Assembly (NCBI GenBank): GCA_030148985.1
Contig: JASBSJ010000052.1
Span: 40,748-104,747, forward strand
Direction of reading: 5' to 3'
Source of the DNA: Sphingopyxis sp.
GTDB taxonomy: Bacteria > Pseudomonadota > Alphaproteobacteria > Sphingomonadales > Sphingomonadaceae
Length of the DNA: 64,000 nt
Shown one piece after another: positions 16,922 through 25,295 of the stretch. A program made the position numbers and the translations under genes. Every line of letters starts with the position of its first letter. The first letter of the stretch is position 1. A model generated the notes under the pieces. The model searched no databases. It saw only the letters and a program-made list of their open reading frames with translations, and was not told the origin of the DNA.

Positions 16922-18139
16922 TCAGTCCCTCCTCAGGATCAGGCTGGAAACGGGCAGCGCGGCGGGGCCACCCGACGCAAGGGCGAATTCGGCGTCCGCA
17001 ACCTGGTTGATCGCAGTGCCGCGTACCTGTTCGACCGCCTCGACCAGATGCGTCATCCCGATGATATAAGCTTCGTTCAGATTGCCGCCGTGGGTATTCA
17101 CCGGCACGCCGCCATTCACCTTTCCGCCCGTCGCCGCATCATAGCGGACCTTGCCCGAAAGGACGTAATCGCTCCCCTCGCCGCGTTCGCAAAAGCCGTA
17201 ATCCTCCAGCTGCATCAGCACCATTGGGGAGAAATGGTCATAGAGGAGCGCAACGTCCATATCCTTGGCCGACAGGCCGGACTGCGCCCAGATGCGGTTT
17301 GCCGTGAATTCGTGGCCCGCGCTCGCGAAATAGGGATCTGGCATCCCCATCCACGCAAAGGCCCGGCCCCATTCGCGCTGGCCACCGTGCGCGCAGGCAT
17401 GGACCAGCGCCGGTTTGTGGCGGCAATCCTTTGCCCGGTCCGTGGTCGTGGTGATCACCGCAACCGCGCCGTCGGTTTCCAGGCAGAAATCCAGTCGCCG
17501 CAGCGGATCGGCGAGCATCGGGGAATCCCAATACTCCTCGTCCGACAGGCTATTTTTTCGGATCGCCTTGGGGCGGTCATGCGTGTTGGCGCGGGTGGCC
17601 TGGACGATTTCCTTCAACGCTTCGGGCTTGGTACCATAAAGATGCATATGCCGACGGGTCAGCATCGACATCAAATGACCAGGGCCGACCAGCCCCGACG
17701 GCTGGAGAAAGCTGTTTTCGGGACTTGGCGCCGCCGCCCCGAACACAACGCCCAGTCGATGCTGTGGCAGTTGCTGGAGCGCCATCAACGTGACCGTGTA
17801 GGTGCAATCCTCGTTCATCAGCCCGGCGGTCGCCAGCCCGATTGCGCCGACGCATCCGCCGCCCCCGCTGGTCAGGGTCGCGGAAAAGCTGATATGCGGC
17901 ATACCCAATGTTTCCATCAGGCTGGCTGTATCGAATTTGTCGAGATAGCCTGCGCCGGCGGTCGAATAATAAGCAAATCCGTCGATCTGTCGATGACTGA
18001 TCCCCGCGTCAGCACAGGCGTTCATAATGGCTTCGGCTGCCATATCGTTGATCGTGCGCGGCCAGCTTTTGCCTCGGACATAGTAATCCGTCGCCCCGAC
18101 GCCGACGATGGCGCACTTGTCCTGATGTACCCAGGCCAT
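16922..18139 (-). CDS. Thiolase-fold, Ltp2/SCP-x-like protein (probable retro-aldolase subunit)
   Basis: A 405-residue thiolase-fold protein. The nucleophile region reads TSGGGGCVGAIG; aligned by eye, the Cys-Ser-Ser-Gly of thiolases becomes Gly-Gly-Gly-Cys, so the catalytic Cys position is Gly. The C-terminal Cys motif is also lost (ALASGGPAALP), while NTHGGNLNEAY matches the aldolase-type subfamily. It leads the operon thiolase-like/DUF35/tandem CoA-transferase/kinase. A GAGGGGAAG Shine-Dalgarno precedes ATG 18139, and the regulon palindrome lies only 14 bp upstream of the start codon. Confidence 0.86.
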   Translation of the reverse strand: MAWVHQDKCAIVGVGATDYYVRGKSWPRTINDMAAEAIMNACADAGISHRQIDGFAYYSTAGAGYLDKFDTASLMETLGMPHISFSATLTSGGGGCVGAIGLATAGLMNEDCTYTVTLMALQQLPQHRLGVVFGAAAPSPENSFLQPSGLVGPGHLMSMLTRRHMHLYGTKPEALKEIVQATRANTHDRPKAIRKNSLSDEEYWDSPMLADPLRRLDFCLETDGAVAVITTTTDRAKDCRHKPALVHACAHGGQREWGRAFAWMGMPDPYFASAGHEFTANRIWAQSGLSAKDMDVALLYDHFSPMVLMQLEDYGFCERGEGSDYVLSGKVRYDAATGGKVNGGVPVNTHGGNLNEAYIIGMTHLVEAVEQVRGTAINQVADAEFALASGGPAALPVSSLILRRD

Positions 18140-18153
18140 CCGCTTCCCCTCTT

Positions 18154-18169
18154 ACTTATATAACTAGGT
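18154..18169 (+). promoter_or_regulatory. Regulon palindrome, copy 1 (ACTTATATAACTAGGT)
   Basis: Matches the window consensus AGTTATATAACTAGGT at 15 of 16 bases. It is 14 bp upstream of the thiolase-like gene at 18139 (minus), the closest spacing of any copy. The core contains overlapping TATAAC-like hexamers on both strands, so the operator probably overlaps a -10 box. Confidence 0.75.
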
Positions 18170-18202
18170 TTGATATGAAGCTTGAAGCGGTTTGTCCAGC
18201 CC

Positions 18203-19429
18203 TCACGCGAAATGCAATTTGCGATATTTTCCGCGAAAATAGAGAAGCGGATCCCGGCGAGGTTCGAAAATCGCCTTCAAAACTCGACCGACCAGAATGA
18301 AATGATCGCCGCCGTCATGCACCGCTGCGCGCGCGCATTCAAAGCTCGACAGCGACCCGGTCAGCACTGGTGTGCCGAATTCGCCCACCGCCCAAGGAGT
18401 CGCGCCGAAGCGGTCTTCTCCCTTGCCCGCAAAGCGGTTCGAGGTCGGCTGCTGTCCTATTTGCAGGACATTGACCGCAAAGCGATCCGCGTTGCGCAGG
18501 AAGGGGGCGCTTCCCGCGCCGTTGGCGATACATACCAGCAACAGCGGGGGATCGAGCGAGACCGATGTGAAGCTGTTGGCGGTCAGTCCGACCGGCGTTC
18601 CGTCGGGGCACATCGCAGTCACGACGGTCACGCCGGTGGCGAAACAGCCGAGCGCGTCGCGAAAGCTGCGCGCATCCGACCCCTCGCGATATTCGGGCGA
18701 CGCGCGCGGCGCACGGCGTTCCAGAAAGTCGACAAGATAGCCACCAAATGCCTCGCTGCGATCGTCGGCAACGACAAATGCCCGATCCTCGATCTCGGCA
18801 AGCTCGCCGTCGGGAAAGGTCGCGACAAAGGCCGCCGCGTCATCGGATGGCACCAGTTCGGAAAGCCCCCCGCGGACATAGAGCGTCGGCAGCGCAATCG
18901 CCTGGGGTGCCCCCGCCAGCCGTTTGATCACCGACTCGCTATCGAAGGCGTCGAGCAACCGACCGTCCCATTGCGCCTGTCCTGGCGCAAGCGTTGCCGC
19001 CTCGCGCAGGCGTGCGCCGATACGTCGCGCCACCTCGGCATCGAGCGCGAGCGGAACATCGACGAGCACCAGACCCGATGCCAGAAGCGCGGCGTCGCGT
19101 TCCAGGGCAGCAGTCGCGATCCAGCCGCCCAGCGTGGCTGCGACGACTACAGGCCGGCTACCAAGCTGGGCGAGCACGGCGCGCAGATCCTCGACCATCG
19201 CATCGAAATCATAACGCCCGTCAGCGGGCCATTCGCTGCCGCCATGTCCCCGCAGGTCGAGGCTGATCACACGTCGTCCCGCCCGCTCAAGCGCTTCGGC
19301 AACCCCGGACCAAACGTCGCGCGTTTGCCCGGCACCATGCACCAGGAGCACCGCGGGATCGTCTACGGAACCCCGGAGCTCGGCTTCCAGCCGGACACCC
19401 GCAAAACCGCGATATTCGGTAACACTCAT
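18203..19429 (-). CDS. Fusion: degenerate alpha/beta-hydrolase domain + HpaC/HsaB-like flavin reductase domain
   Basis: A 408-residue two-domain protein. Residues 1-240 have the alpha/beta-hydrolase plan (VLLVHGAGQT oxyanion strand), but the nucleophile elbow reads AATLGG (Thr99 for Ser), the acid position is Glu191 (LSELVP) and the His position is Phe218 (DRAFVVADDR), so the domain is probably not a normal hydrolase. Residues 255-408 are a flavin-reductase domain (FRDALGCFATGVTVVTA, GLTANSFTSVSLDPP), which supplies reduced flavin to two-component monooxygenases. No monooxygenase partner is in the window. Its ATG overlaps the GntR stop (ATGA), so it is co-transcribed with that regulator. Confidence 0.85.
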   Translation of the reverse strand: MSVTEYRGFAGVRLEAELRGSVDDPAVLLVHGAGQTRDVWSGVAEALERAGRRVISLDLRGHGGSEWPADGRYDFDAMVEDLRAVLAQLGSRPVVVAATLGGWIATAALERDAALLASGLVLVDVPLALDAEVARRIGARLREAATLAPGQAQWDGRLLDAFDSESVIKRLAGAPQAIALPTLYVRGGLSELVPSDDAAAFVATFPDGELAEIEDRAFVVADDRSEAFGGYLVDFLERRAPRASPEYREGSDARSFRDALGCFATGVTVVTAMCPDGTPVGLTANSFTSVSLDPPLLLVCIANGAGSAPFLRNADRFAVNVLQIGQQPTSNRFAGKGEDRFGATPWAVGEFGTPVLTGSLSSFECARAAVHDGGDHFILVGRVLKAIFEPRRDPLLYFRGKYRKLHFA

Positions 19430-20142
19430 ACCGCGCCTTCCGTTCGGCCAAGTTCCAGCCAGCGATCGAACAGATCCGATCGCCGCCGCATCATGAGTCG
19501 GGCGACTTCGGGATCGCCGTCCGCGATAGCGGTGAGCAGGCTGCGTTGGAGCGCGCGCGCGCGGGCACGACGATCGGCATCGGAATAAAGATCAAAACCG
19601 CGCTCACCCAGTCCGAAACTATACCCGATCTCCATCACCAACTCGAGGACCGGATTGCCGCTGAGCGCCGAAATCATCCGTGCCATTTCGACTTCCCCCG
19701 CAATCAGGTCGCGCGCGCTGTCCCGATCCTCGATCGTCGCGACGAACGCAGCCAGCCGTTTTACGTCCCCGGCCGTTCGCAGCCGCGCGGCGGCGGCAGC
19801 TGCTTCCTCGCCTATTGGACGCGTCACCTGGATCACGTCGGCAAGGGTAGCGCCGCGCAAACGCAGAAAATGGGTAAGCGAGCGGATCGCATCGCGCGCA
19901 TCGGGCCGATCGGCAAAATATCCGCCCCCGGTTCCGCGCCGGATCCGGATCAGATGATCGCTCTCGACGATTTTCGCTGCCTGTCGCAGCGTCGGGCGGC
20001 TAACCGCCAGCCGTTCCAGCAACTCCCCCTCGGCGCCGAGATAATCCCCGGGCGCGACCGACAGGCTGAGGTCGGAAAGCGCTCTGGCGGTTCGGCTGAC
20101 CAGGGTTTCGCCGTGAGCTGGCGGAAGCGACGCTAGATCCAT
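19426..20142 (-). CDS. GntR-family regulator, FadR/FCD subfamily
   Basis: A 238-residue regulator with an N-terminal winged helix (AEGELLERLAVSRPTLRQAAK, recognition helix SRPTLR, wing RGTGGGYF) and a C-terminal FCD helical domain. The usual metal-ligand FH of the FCD domain reads MA here (EVEMARMISALSGN), so it may bind its effector without metal. ATG 20142 is chosen because upstream in-frame sequence runs through the intergenic promoter. It is divergent from an amidohydrolase with regulon palindrome copy 2 between them, making it the best candidate for the regulator of the eight-site regulon. A short inverted repeat AACAG-GTAT-CTGTT touches its start. Confidence 0.9.
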   Translation of the reverse strand: MDLASLPPAHGETLVSRTARALSDLSLSVAPGDYLGAEGELLERLAVSRPTLRQAAKIVESDHLIRIRRGTGGGYFADRPDARDAIRSLTHFLRLRGATLADVIQVTRPIGEEAAAAAARLRTAGDVKRLAAFVATIEDRDSARDLIAGEVEMARMISALSGNPVLELVMEIGYSFGLGERGFDLYSDADRRARARALQRSLLTAIADGDPEVARLMMRRRSDLFDRWLELGRTEGAV

Positions 20143-20197
20143 AACAGGTATCTGTTTATATCCGTATCGGCCAATAATCCACAATATTCTTTGCTTG

Positions 20198-20213
20198 ACT
20201 TGTATAACTAGGT
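20198..20213 (+). promoter_or_regulatory. Regulon palindrome, copy 2 (ACTTGTATAACTAGGT)
   Basis: 14 of 16 matches to AGTTATATAACTAGGT. It lies between the GntR start (55 bp away) and the amidohydrolase start (49 bp away). The core GTATAAC fits the GT-N-AC pattern of FadR-type GntR operators. Confidence 0.75.
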
Positions 20214-20262
20214 ATCTTTTAATCGCCCAAAGACTCGATGCGAGTCGAGAGGAGACTGCCCA

Positions 20263-21381
20263 GTGAAACCCTTTGTTTTCAGTGCCGACAGCCATATCAT
20301 GGAACCCGCCGACCTGTTTCTCGACGGACTCCCCGCCTCATTGAAGGATCATGCGATCCATTCGCGCAAGGAGGGGGAGTATTTGATCACCGGCACCAAG
20401 GACAAGATTATCCACCGCCTGCGCGTCGGGCAGCACCGCGAGAAGGAATTGGGCGATTCTCAGCGGAAAGGGATCCGCGAAATTCCAGGTCGCCTGGATG
20501 ATATGGAACTGGAAGGGATCGACGCCGAAATCTGCTTCCCTTCGCTTGGCCTGTGGCTCTACTGCCTCGACAACGCAGAGGCCGAAGCGGCGTCAGCGCG
20601 GCTTTACAACGACTGGAACGACCGCTTTCTTGGCGGGCATCCGAACCGGTTTGTCCGGTGCGGCATGTTGCCGGTGCTCAATTTTTCGAACACGATTGCC
20701 GAGCTCGATTATCTCGCGTCGAAGGGCTTCACCGCCGCGATGCTGCCCGCCACGACACCCGGAAATTTACCCAAATATAATGACGAGGCCTGGGATCCGG
20801 TATTCGCGAAGGCGGCTGCCCTCGGCATGGTTTTCGTTATGCACACCGGCACCGGCTTGGAGACGGTGGTGGTCGAGCGCGGCCCCGGCGCGGCTATCAT
20901 CAACTATGCCAACCAGATGAACGATGCGCAGCGTAGCGTCATGTATCTTGTCGCGGGCGGGGTGCTCGACCGCAATCGCGGCGCGAAGGTCGCCTTTATC
21001 GAAAGCGGTGCAAGCTGGCTTGTCGCACTCGCCGAGCGGATGGACGAGGTGTCGGTCGCACACGCCAATTTCGTGCGCCCCAAGCTCGACCGCGCGCCCA
21101 GCCAAATCATCGACGATCAGGTGTGGGCAAGCTTTCAGCACGATCGCGGCTGCATCACCGCAGCCGCCGCCGGGCTGGCCGGCGCAAGGAATGTCATGTG
21201 GGGATCGGACTATCCCCATGCAGAGGGCACGTTTCCGATCAGCCGGCGCGTCGTCGATGAATTGTTTGAAGGACTGGACGTCAGCGAAGCCGTCCGCCGC
21301 GACATATTGGGCCTGAACGCCGCGCGGCTGTTCGGTATCGATCCGGTGGTGCAGACAAGCGAAACGGCGGTGGCGGTGTAA
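20263..21381 (+). CDS. Metal-dependent amidohydrolase-family (amidohydrolase_2) protein
   Basis: A 372-residue TIM-barrel protein with the metal motifs SADSHIMEPADLF at the start, VMHTGTG in the middle and WGSDYPHAEGTFP near the C-terminus (Asp-His pair). It is shorter than the family member at 940-2253 and begins at a GTG with an AGAGGAG Shine-Dalgarno nine bases upstream. Possible roles are hydrolysis or decarboxylation of a cyclic beta-diketone or similar ring intermediate; the substrate is not readable. It is a single-gene unit, driven from the divergent promoter with palindrome copy 2, and followed by a hairpin. Confidence 0.83.
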   Translation: MKPFVFSADSHIMEPADLFLDGLPASLKDHAIHSRKEGEYLITGTKDKIIHRLRVGQHREKELGDSQRKGIREIPGRLDDMELEGIDAEICFPSLGLWLYCLDNAEAEAASARLYNDWNDRFLGGHPNRFVRCGMLPVLNFSNTIAELDYLASKGFTAAMLPATTPGNLPKYNDEAWDPVFAKAAALGMVFVMHTGTGLETVVVERGPGAAIINYANQMNDAQRSVMYLVAGGVLDRNRGAKVAFIESGASWLVALAERMDEVSVAHANFVRPKLDRAPSQIIDDQVWASFQHDRGCITAAAAGLAGARNVMWGSDYPHAEGTFPISRRVVDELFEGLDVSEAVRRDILGLNAARLFGIDPVVQTSETAVAV

Positions 21382-21409
21382 TCCGCCCGCGCTCTTCACG
21401 CGGGTCGGA
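21382..21409. terminator. Hairpin between convergent genes
   Basis: TCCG-CCCGCG, a 7-base loop, then CGCGGG-T-CGGA gives a 10-bp stem with one bulge. It lies between the convergent ends of the amidohydrolase and MFS genes. There is no T-run, so intrinsic termination is not certain. Confidence 0.5.
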
Positions 21410-21414
21410 TGACG

Positions 21415-22665
21415 CTATTCTTCGATCGGCTTCGCTGTCCGGCCCGCCATGATCGCGGCGACGCCGCCCACCAGCAGGCAAGCCGACAAAACAGCCAGCG
21501 CCGGTTGAAGCGACAGATCACCATATTCCGGCATGAAATATTCGCTCAGCAACCCGGCGACGGTGCCGCCCAGCCCGACTCCAGCCAGGCCGATCATCAT
21601 GTTGATCGTAGCCGACATCATCGCCCGCATATGGCCCGGCACCTGCGAAAAACTGAGCGCGATGATCGGGCCGAGGTGCAATGTCATCATGAATTTGACG
21701 ACGACGAAGCAGGCGAGCGCGAGATAGGCATTGTCGGTCAAAGCGAAGGTCAGGCCGAAGGGAAAGGAGATCAGCAGGCCAATGCCTGCGAACCAGCCAT
21801 TGAATCGCGGGTTCGCCTTGCCATAGCGGTCGCTGAACCAGCCCGCGAACAAGTTGCCCACGACCAGCCCGATTGCCATCGCTCCGCCCAGCCAAAATCC
21901 GGTTTCCGCCCGGCCCATTTCGTGGACGCGGCGGAAGAAGGAGGCGCCCCAAAGGATGAAGCCAAAGCCCGCTACCGGCACCATCGACAGCAACAGGCCA
22001 ACCCAGCGCAGCGACGTATTGCCGACGATCGTCCGCAATACCTCGCGAAGGGTGGTTTGCGGCGGCATCTCCGGTGCGGCGCTGTTGCGCCGCCGCGGCT
22101 CGGCGGCAAACATCCAGACCACGAGGCCGAGCAAGATACCGGGCGCGCCGACAATCACGAACACGATGCGCCAGTCGAACCATTGACCAAGCCACCCTGC
22201 GAGGGCAAGGCCGCCTGACAGGCCGATCGCATTGGCCGCCAGCATCGTCGAAATGACGGTCGTACGACGTTCCTTTGGAAAAATTTCAACGAGCAGCGAA
22301 TTGCCCGCCGGTCCCGCCCCGGCCTCCCCGGCCGCCAAGCCGATGCGCGCCAGCATCATCTGCCAGAAATTCTGCGCCATGCCGCAGGCAATCGTCGCCA
22401 CGCTCCAGAAAGACACGCATAGCGCGATCACCAACCGGCGATCCCCGCGATCCGAGTAACGCGCGATGGGAAAGGCCGCGAGCGCATAAAAGGCGGCAAA
22501 GGCGATACCTGTGAGCAGACCGAGCTGCCCGTCGGTCAGCCCCAGTTCGACTTTAATATCGTCCTGGAAAAGCGTGAAAACCTGCCGATCCACATAGGAA
22601 ACGATCGCCACCACCGCGAGCAGCGCGAGGGTGATGCCGCGCCGGCTGCCTGTATCCGCATTCAT
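21415..22665 (-). CDS. MFS transporter, spinster-like
   Basis: A 416-residue, 12-helix MFS protein. Family signs are the N-terminal SYVDRQVFTLF segment in helix 1, motif-A-like ARYSDRGDRR between helices 2 and 3, and GLAAGEAGAGPAGNSLL in helix 4-5, as in bacterial spinster-type carriers next to catabolic genes. It is the second gene after the TonB receptor on the same strand, but a strong terminator hairpin lies 18 bp upstream of its start, so its expression may depend on read-through. It likely moves the TonB-imported substrate across the inner membrane. Confidence 0.88.
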   Translation of the reverse strand: MNADTGSRRGITLALLAVVAIVSYVDRQVFTLFQDDIKVELGLTDGQLGLLTGIAFAAFYALAAFPIARYSDRGDRRLVIALCVSFWSVATIACGMAQNFWQMMLARIGLAAGEAGAGPAGNSLLVEIFPKERRTTVISTMLAANAIGLSGGLALAGWLGQWFDWRIVFVIVGAPGILLGLVVWMFAAEPRRRNSAAPEMPPQTTLREVLRTIVGNTSLRWVGLLLSMVPVAGFGFILWGASFFRRVHEMGRAETGFWLGGAMAIGLVVGNLFAGWFSDRYGKANPRFNGWFAGIGLLISFPFGLTFALTDNAYLALACFVVVKFMMTLHLGPIIALSFSQVPGHMRAMMSATINMMIGLAGVGLGGTVAGLLSEYFMPEYGDLSLQPALAVLSACLLVGGVAAIMAGRTAKPIEE

Positions 22666-22682
22666 GCCTTGCCTCTTCCATC

Positions 22683-22715
22683 AAAAAAAGGGAGGTCCGG
22701 TCGCCCGTCCCTCCC
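22683..22715 (-). terminator. Rho-independent terminator with GCGA tetraloop
   Basis: On the minus strand: outer stem GGGAGG/CCTCCC, a symmetric GA/GA internal mismatch, inner stem CGG/CCG closed by a GCGA (GNRA) loop, then seven T. It follows the TonB receptor stop by 32 bp and precedes the MFS start by about 18 bp, so it sits inside an apparent operon. Confidence 0.85.
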
Positions 22716-22747
22716 CCAATTGCTCCGCAGGAGCGCCCGTTGTGGAC

Positions 22748-25174
22748 CTAGAATTTGTAGCTGGCAGTCACGCCATAGCTGCGTGGTTCATTATAGGACG
22801 TGCCGATATAAATGTTGCTGAGCAGCAGCGTATATTGCTGTTCCTGATCGTTGGTCAGATTCTTGCCCCACAGCGCCAGTTCGAAGTTTTTCTCCGGCCC
22901 GAACTTCAGCGCCACGCGAGCGTTAAGAATGCCGAGCGAACCCGAGTCCGACACCGCGGCGACCTGCGCCGCTTGGGCCGGGGTCAGTCCCAACCCACCG
23001 ATGCCCGTCGAGGTGAGCAGCGCTTCGGGAAGTTCGATCTGCGGCATCTTGCCCTGCCAGGCATAGACGACATTGGCGTCGAGGCCGACGCCGCCCAGAT
23101 CCTTTGACAGATTGGCACCGACCGAGAACTGCTTTTTGACGATTCCCACGAAATCATAGTCCGATTTATCGACCGGCACGATCACCTGACTGCCGAATGC
23201 GCCGGACACGCCGCGTCCTTCGTAGCGCGTATATTTGGGATCGGTGAGTGCGCCCGAAGCAAAGAGCGTGAAGCCGTCGGCTACCTCGATCGAGGCATCC
23301 GCTTCGAGCCCCCAGGTTTCGGTGTCGGCGTTCTCGATCACGGTCTGGCTCTGGCCGTTCGGTGCCAGGACTGGGCTTCGCTGCGCGTCCTTCACGACAT
23401 TGTGATAACCGGCGATGTTGAACGTGCCGCGACCGTCGAGGAAGGTCGTCTTGATGCCGACTTCCTGTTCATAGACCAGCTCGGGTTGCGACGGGATCGA
23501 ATCCGCCAGCGTCAGCGTGCGAAGCTGCAACGCACCCGATCGATAGCCCTTGCTGTGCTTGGCATAGACCAGGATGTCCGGGGTCACGTCATAATCGACA
23601 CCAATGGTGTACGACAGGTTGGTGAAGGTTTCCTGATTGCTCCGCAGACAAGGCACGGCAACCGTGGGCGGGCTGCAATTGACAAAAACATCGGTGTTGT
23701 TCGCAACATTGCCCGATTGGGTCGTCACGCGCTTATCGTCGATCGAGTAACGCAAACCGCCCGTGACGCGCAATGCGTCGGTCAGCTCGTAATTGAGCTG
23801 GGCATACATGCCAAAGCTGTCGTTATCGAGCGAGCCCGAGAAGTTCGACCAGTTGGTCGCACCCACAAACTCCGCCGGAACGGTCGGCCCAGCCGTAAAA
23901 GTAGCACCGAAGAGGTTCGAGCGGGACTGGTCAAAACCCGTTTCACGGAAATAGGTCAAGCCGGTGGCGAAATTCAGCCGGTCATTGAACGCCGCTCCCG
24001 TCAGTTGCAGTTCGGACGAATATTGCTTCAGATCCTGTGTGCCGCCGGTGAAGTGGGCGGCAAAGCTGCTACCGTCCAGATCGATGAGATTCTCGCTCTT
24101 GACGCCGCGATAGCCGTTGATCCACCGGATCTGACCGAAGCTGGTATCGAGAATGAACTTCGCCGAATAGGTCTGGGTGCGCGTGTCGTTGAAGATGCCG
24201 CGCGGATCGGCGCCCACTACGGCGCCAGGCGGAGTGATGGCAACGCGGTTCGGATTGCCGTCGAACTGCGCCCGGTCGGCTGCGGCGATACCATCGACAA
24301 TGGGCTTCGCGGCACCGAAGTTGGGCGGGGCGTTGAAGAAAAGATTCTGGCGCGCCGGACCGTCGATGAAGGTGTCATACCATTCGCCGGACAGGATGAT
24401 TTCCAGATTTTCGGTTGGCCGCCAACCCAGCTTGACGCGGCCATTCCAGGTTTCGCGCCCTTCGTATTTTGCACCGGTATCGACATCGGTTTTGAAGCCG
24501 TCACGCTTTTGGTAATAAAGCGCACCGCGGATCGCGAGGCTGTCCGACAGGCCGAGATTCAACACCGCCTGCCCCGTGCGCTCGTCGAAGCGACCGTATG
24601 TGGCGCTAACCTTGCCTGAAAATTCGTCATAGCGCGGATTGGCGGTCTGGATCAGCACCGCTCCCGCCGACGTGTTGCGACCGAAGAGTGTGCCCTGCGG
24701 CCCCTTCAGCACCTGTACGCTTTCGACATCGACGAGTTCGACATTGAGGCCATAGGCACGCGCGACATACATTTCATCGAGGTAGGTGCCGACCGACGGT
24801 TCCAGCGTCGCCAGCGTGTCGTTCTGAATCTGGCCGCGCATGGAAAGGGTCAGCGCGGTCGGGTTGTTGCCCGCACCGCGAATGTTGAAGCCGGGCGTGA
24901 AGGTCGCAATATCCTCGACCTTATCGATTCCCTGTTCGGTCAGCGTTTCACCGCTGAACGCGGTAATCGCGATCGGGGTGTCCTGAATATTGGCGCTCTG
25001 TTTGGTCACGCCGATAACCACGATCGCTTCATCGGTATAAATCGTCTCATTTGCCGACGCGGGTTCGGGAGCTGAAGCTTCCTGAGCCCAGGCAGACGTG
25101 CTGGTAAAGGCCAGGACGGCGACCGAAACGGTCGCAAGCATCCGGGACGAATCACGCTTGTGGTTGAATTTCAT
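22748..25174 (-). CDS. TonB-dependent outer-membrane receptor
   Basis: An 808-residue receptor. It has a signal peptide (MKFNHKRDSSRM then a hydrophobic stretch ending ASAWAQ-like), a plug domain (SANIQDTPIAITAFSG, DIATFTPGFNIRG, GPQGTLFGRNTSAGAV) and a long beta-barrel ending in aromatic Phe (VTASYKF), as outer-membrane barrels do. Receptors of this sphingomonad type take up hydrophobic or aromatic substrates. ATG 25174 is preferred over 25183 because GGGAGG is then nine bases upstream. Regulon palindrome copy 3 lies 45 bp upstream, tying substrate uptake to the catabolic operons. Confidence 0.95.
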   Translation of the reverse strand: MKFNHKRDSSRMLATVSVAVLAFTSTSAWAQEASAPEPASANETIYTDEAIVVIGVTKQSANIQDTPIAITAFSGETLTEQGIDKVEDIATFTPGFNIRGAGNNPTALTLSMRGQIQNDTLATLEPSVGTYLDEMYVARAYGLNVELVDVESVQVLKGPQGTLFGRNTSAGAVLIQTANPRYDEFSGKVSATYGRFDERTGQAVLNLGLSDSLAIRGALYYQKRDGFKTDVDTGAKYEGRETWNGRVKLGWRPTENLEIILSGEWYDTFIDGPARQNLFFNAPPNFGAAKPIVDGIAAADRAQFDGNPNRVAITPPGAVVGADPRGIFNDTRTQTYSAKFILDTSFGQIRWINGYRGVKSENLIDLDGSSFAAHFTGGTQDLKQYSSELQLTGAAFNDRLNFATGLTYFRETGFDQSRSNLFGATFTAGPTVPAEFVGATNWSNFSGSLDNDSFGMYAQLNYELTDALRVTGGLRYSIDDKRVTTQSGNVANNTDVFVNCSPPTVAVPCLRSNQETFTNLSYTIGVDYDVTPDILVYAKHSKGYRSGALQLRTLTLADSIPSQPELVYEQEVGIKTTFLDGRGTFNIAGYHNVVKDAQRSPVLAPNGQSQTVIENADTETWGLEADASIEVADGFTLFASGALTDPKYTRYEGRGVSGAFGSQVIVPVDKSDYDFVGIVKKQFSVGANLSKDLGGVGLDANVVYAWQGKMPQIELPEALLTSTGIGGLGLTPAQAAQVAAVSDSGSLGILNARVALKFGPEKNFELALWGKNLTNDQEQQYTLLLSNIYIGTSYNEPRSYGVTASYKF

Positions 25175-25219
25175 GGCCAACATCCTCCCTGCGAGGCTTC
25201 CTGTCGTCCTCGCTTATCG

Positions 25220-25235
25220 AGTTATATAACTAAGT
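25220..25235 (+). promoter_or_regulatory. Regulon palindrome, copy 3 (AGTTATATAACTAAGT)
   Basis: 15 of 16 matches; the 12-bp core AGTTATATAACT is a perfect palindrome. It lies 45 bp upstream of the TonB receptor start and is flanked by CG on the gene-proximal side as in copies 4 and 7. Confidence 0.8.
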
Positions 25236-25295
25236 CTAACAAGACAGACAAGTCAATTGCAGATTCCGTACCGGAATCGGCAGAAATGCAGTCAT

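Noticed and set aside
18182..19588. 468-codon plus-strand frame
   Set aside because: Antisense to the hydrolase-flavin reductase fusion, whose domains are recognisable.
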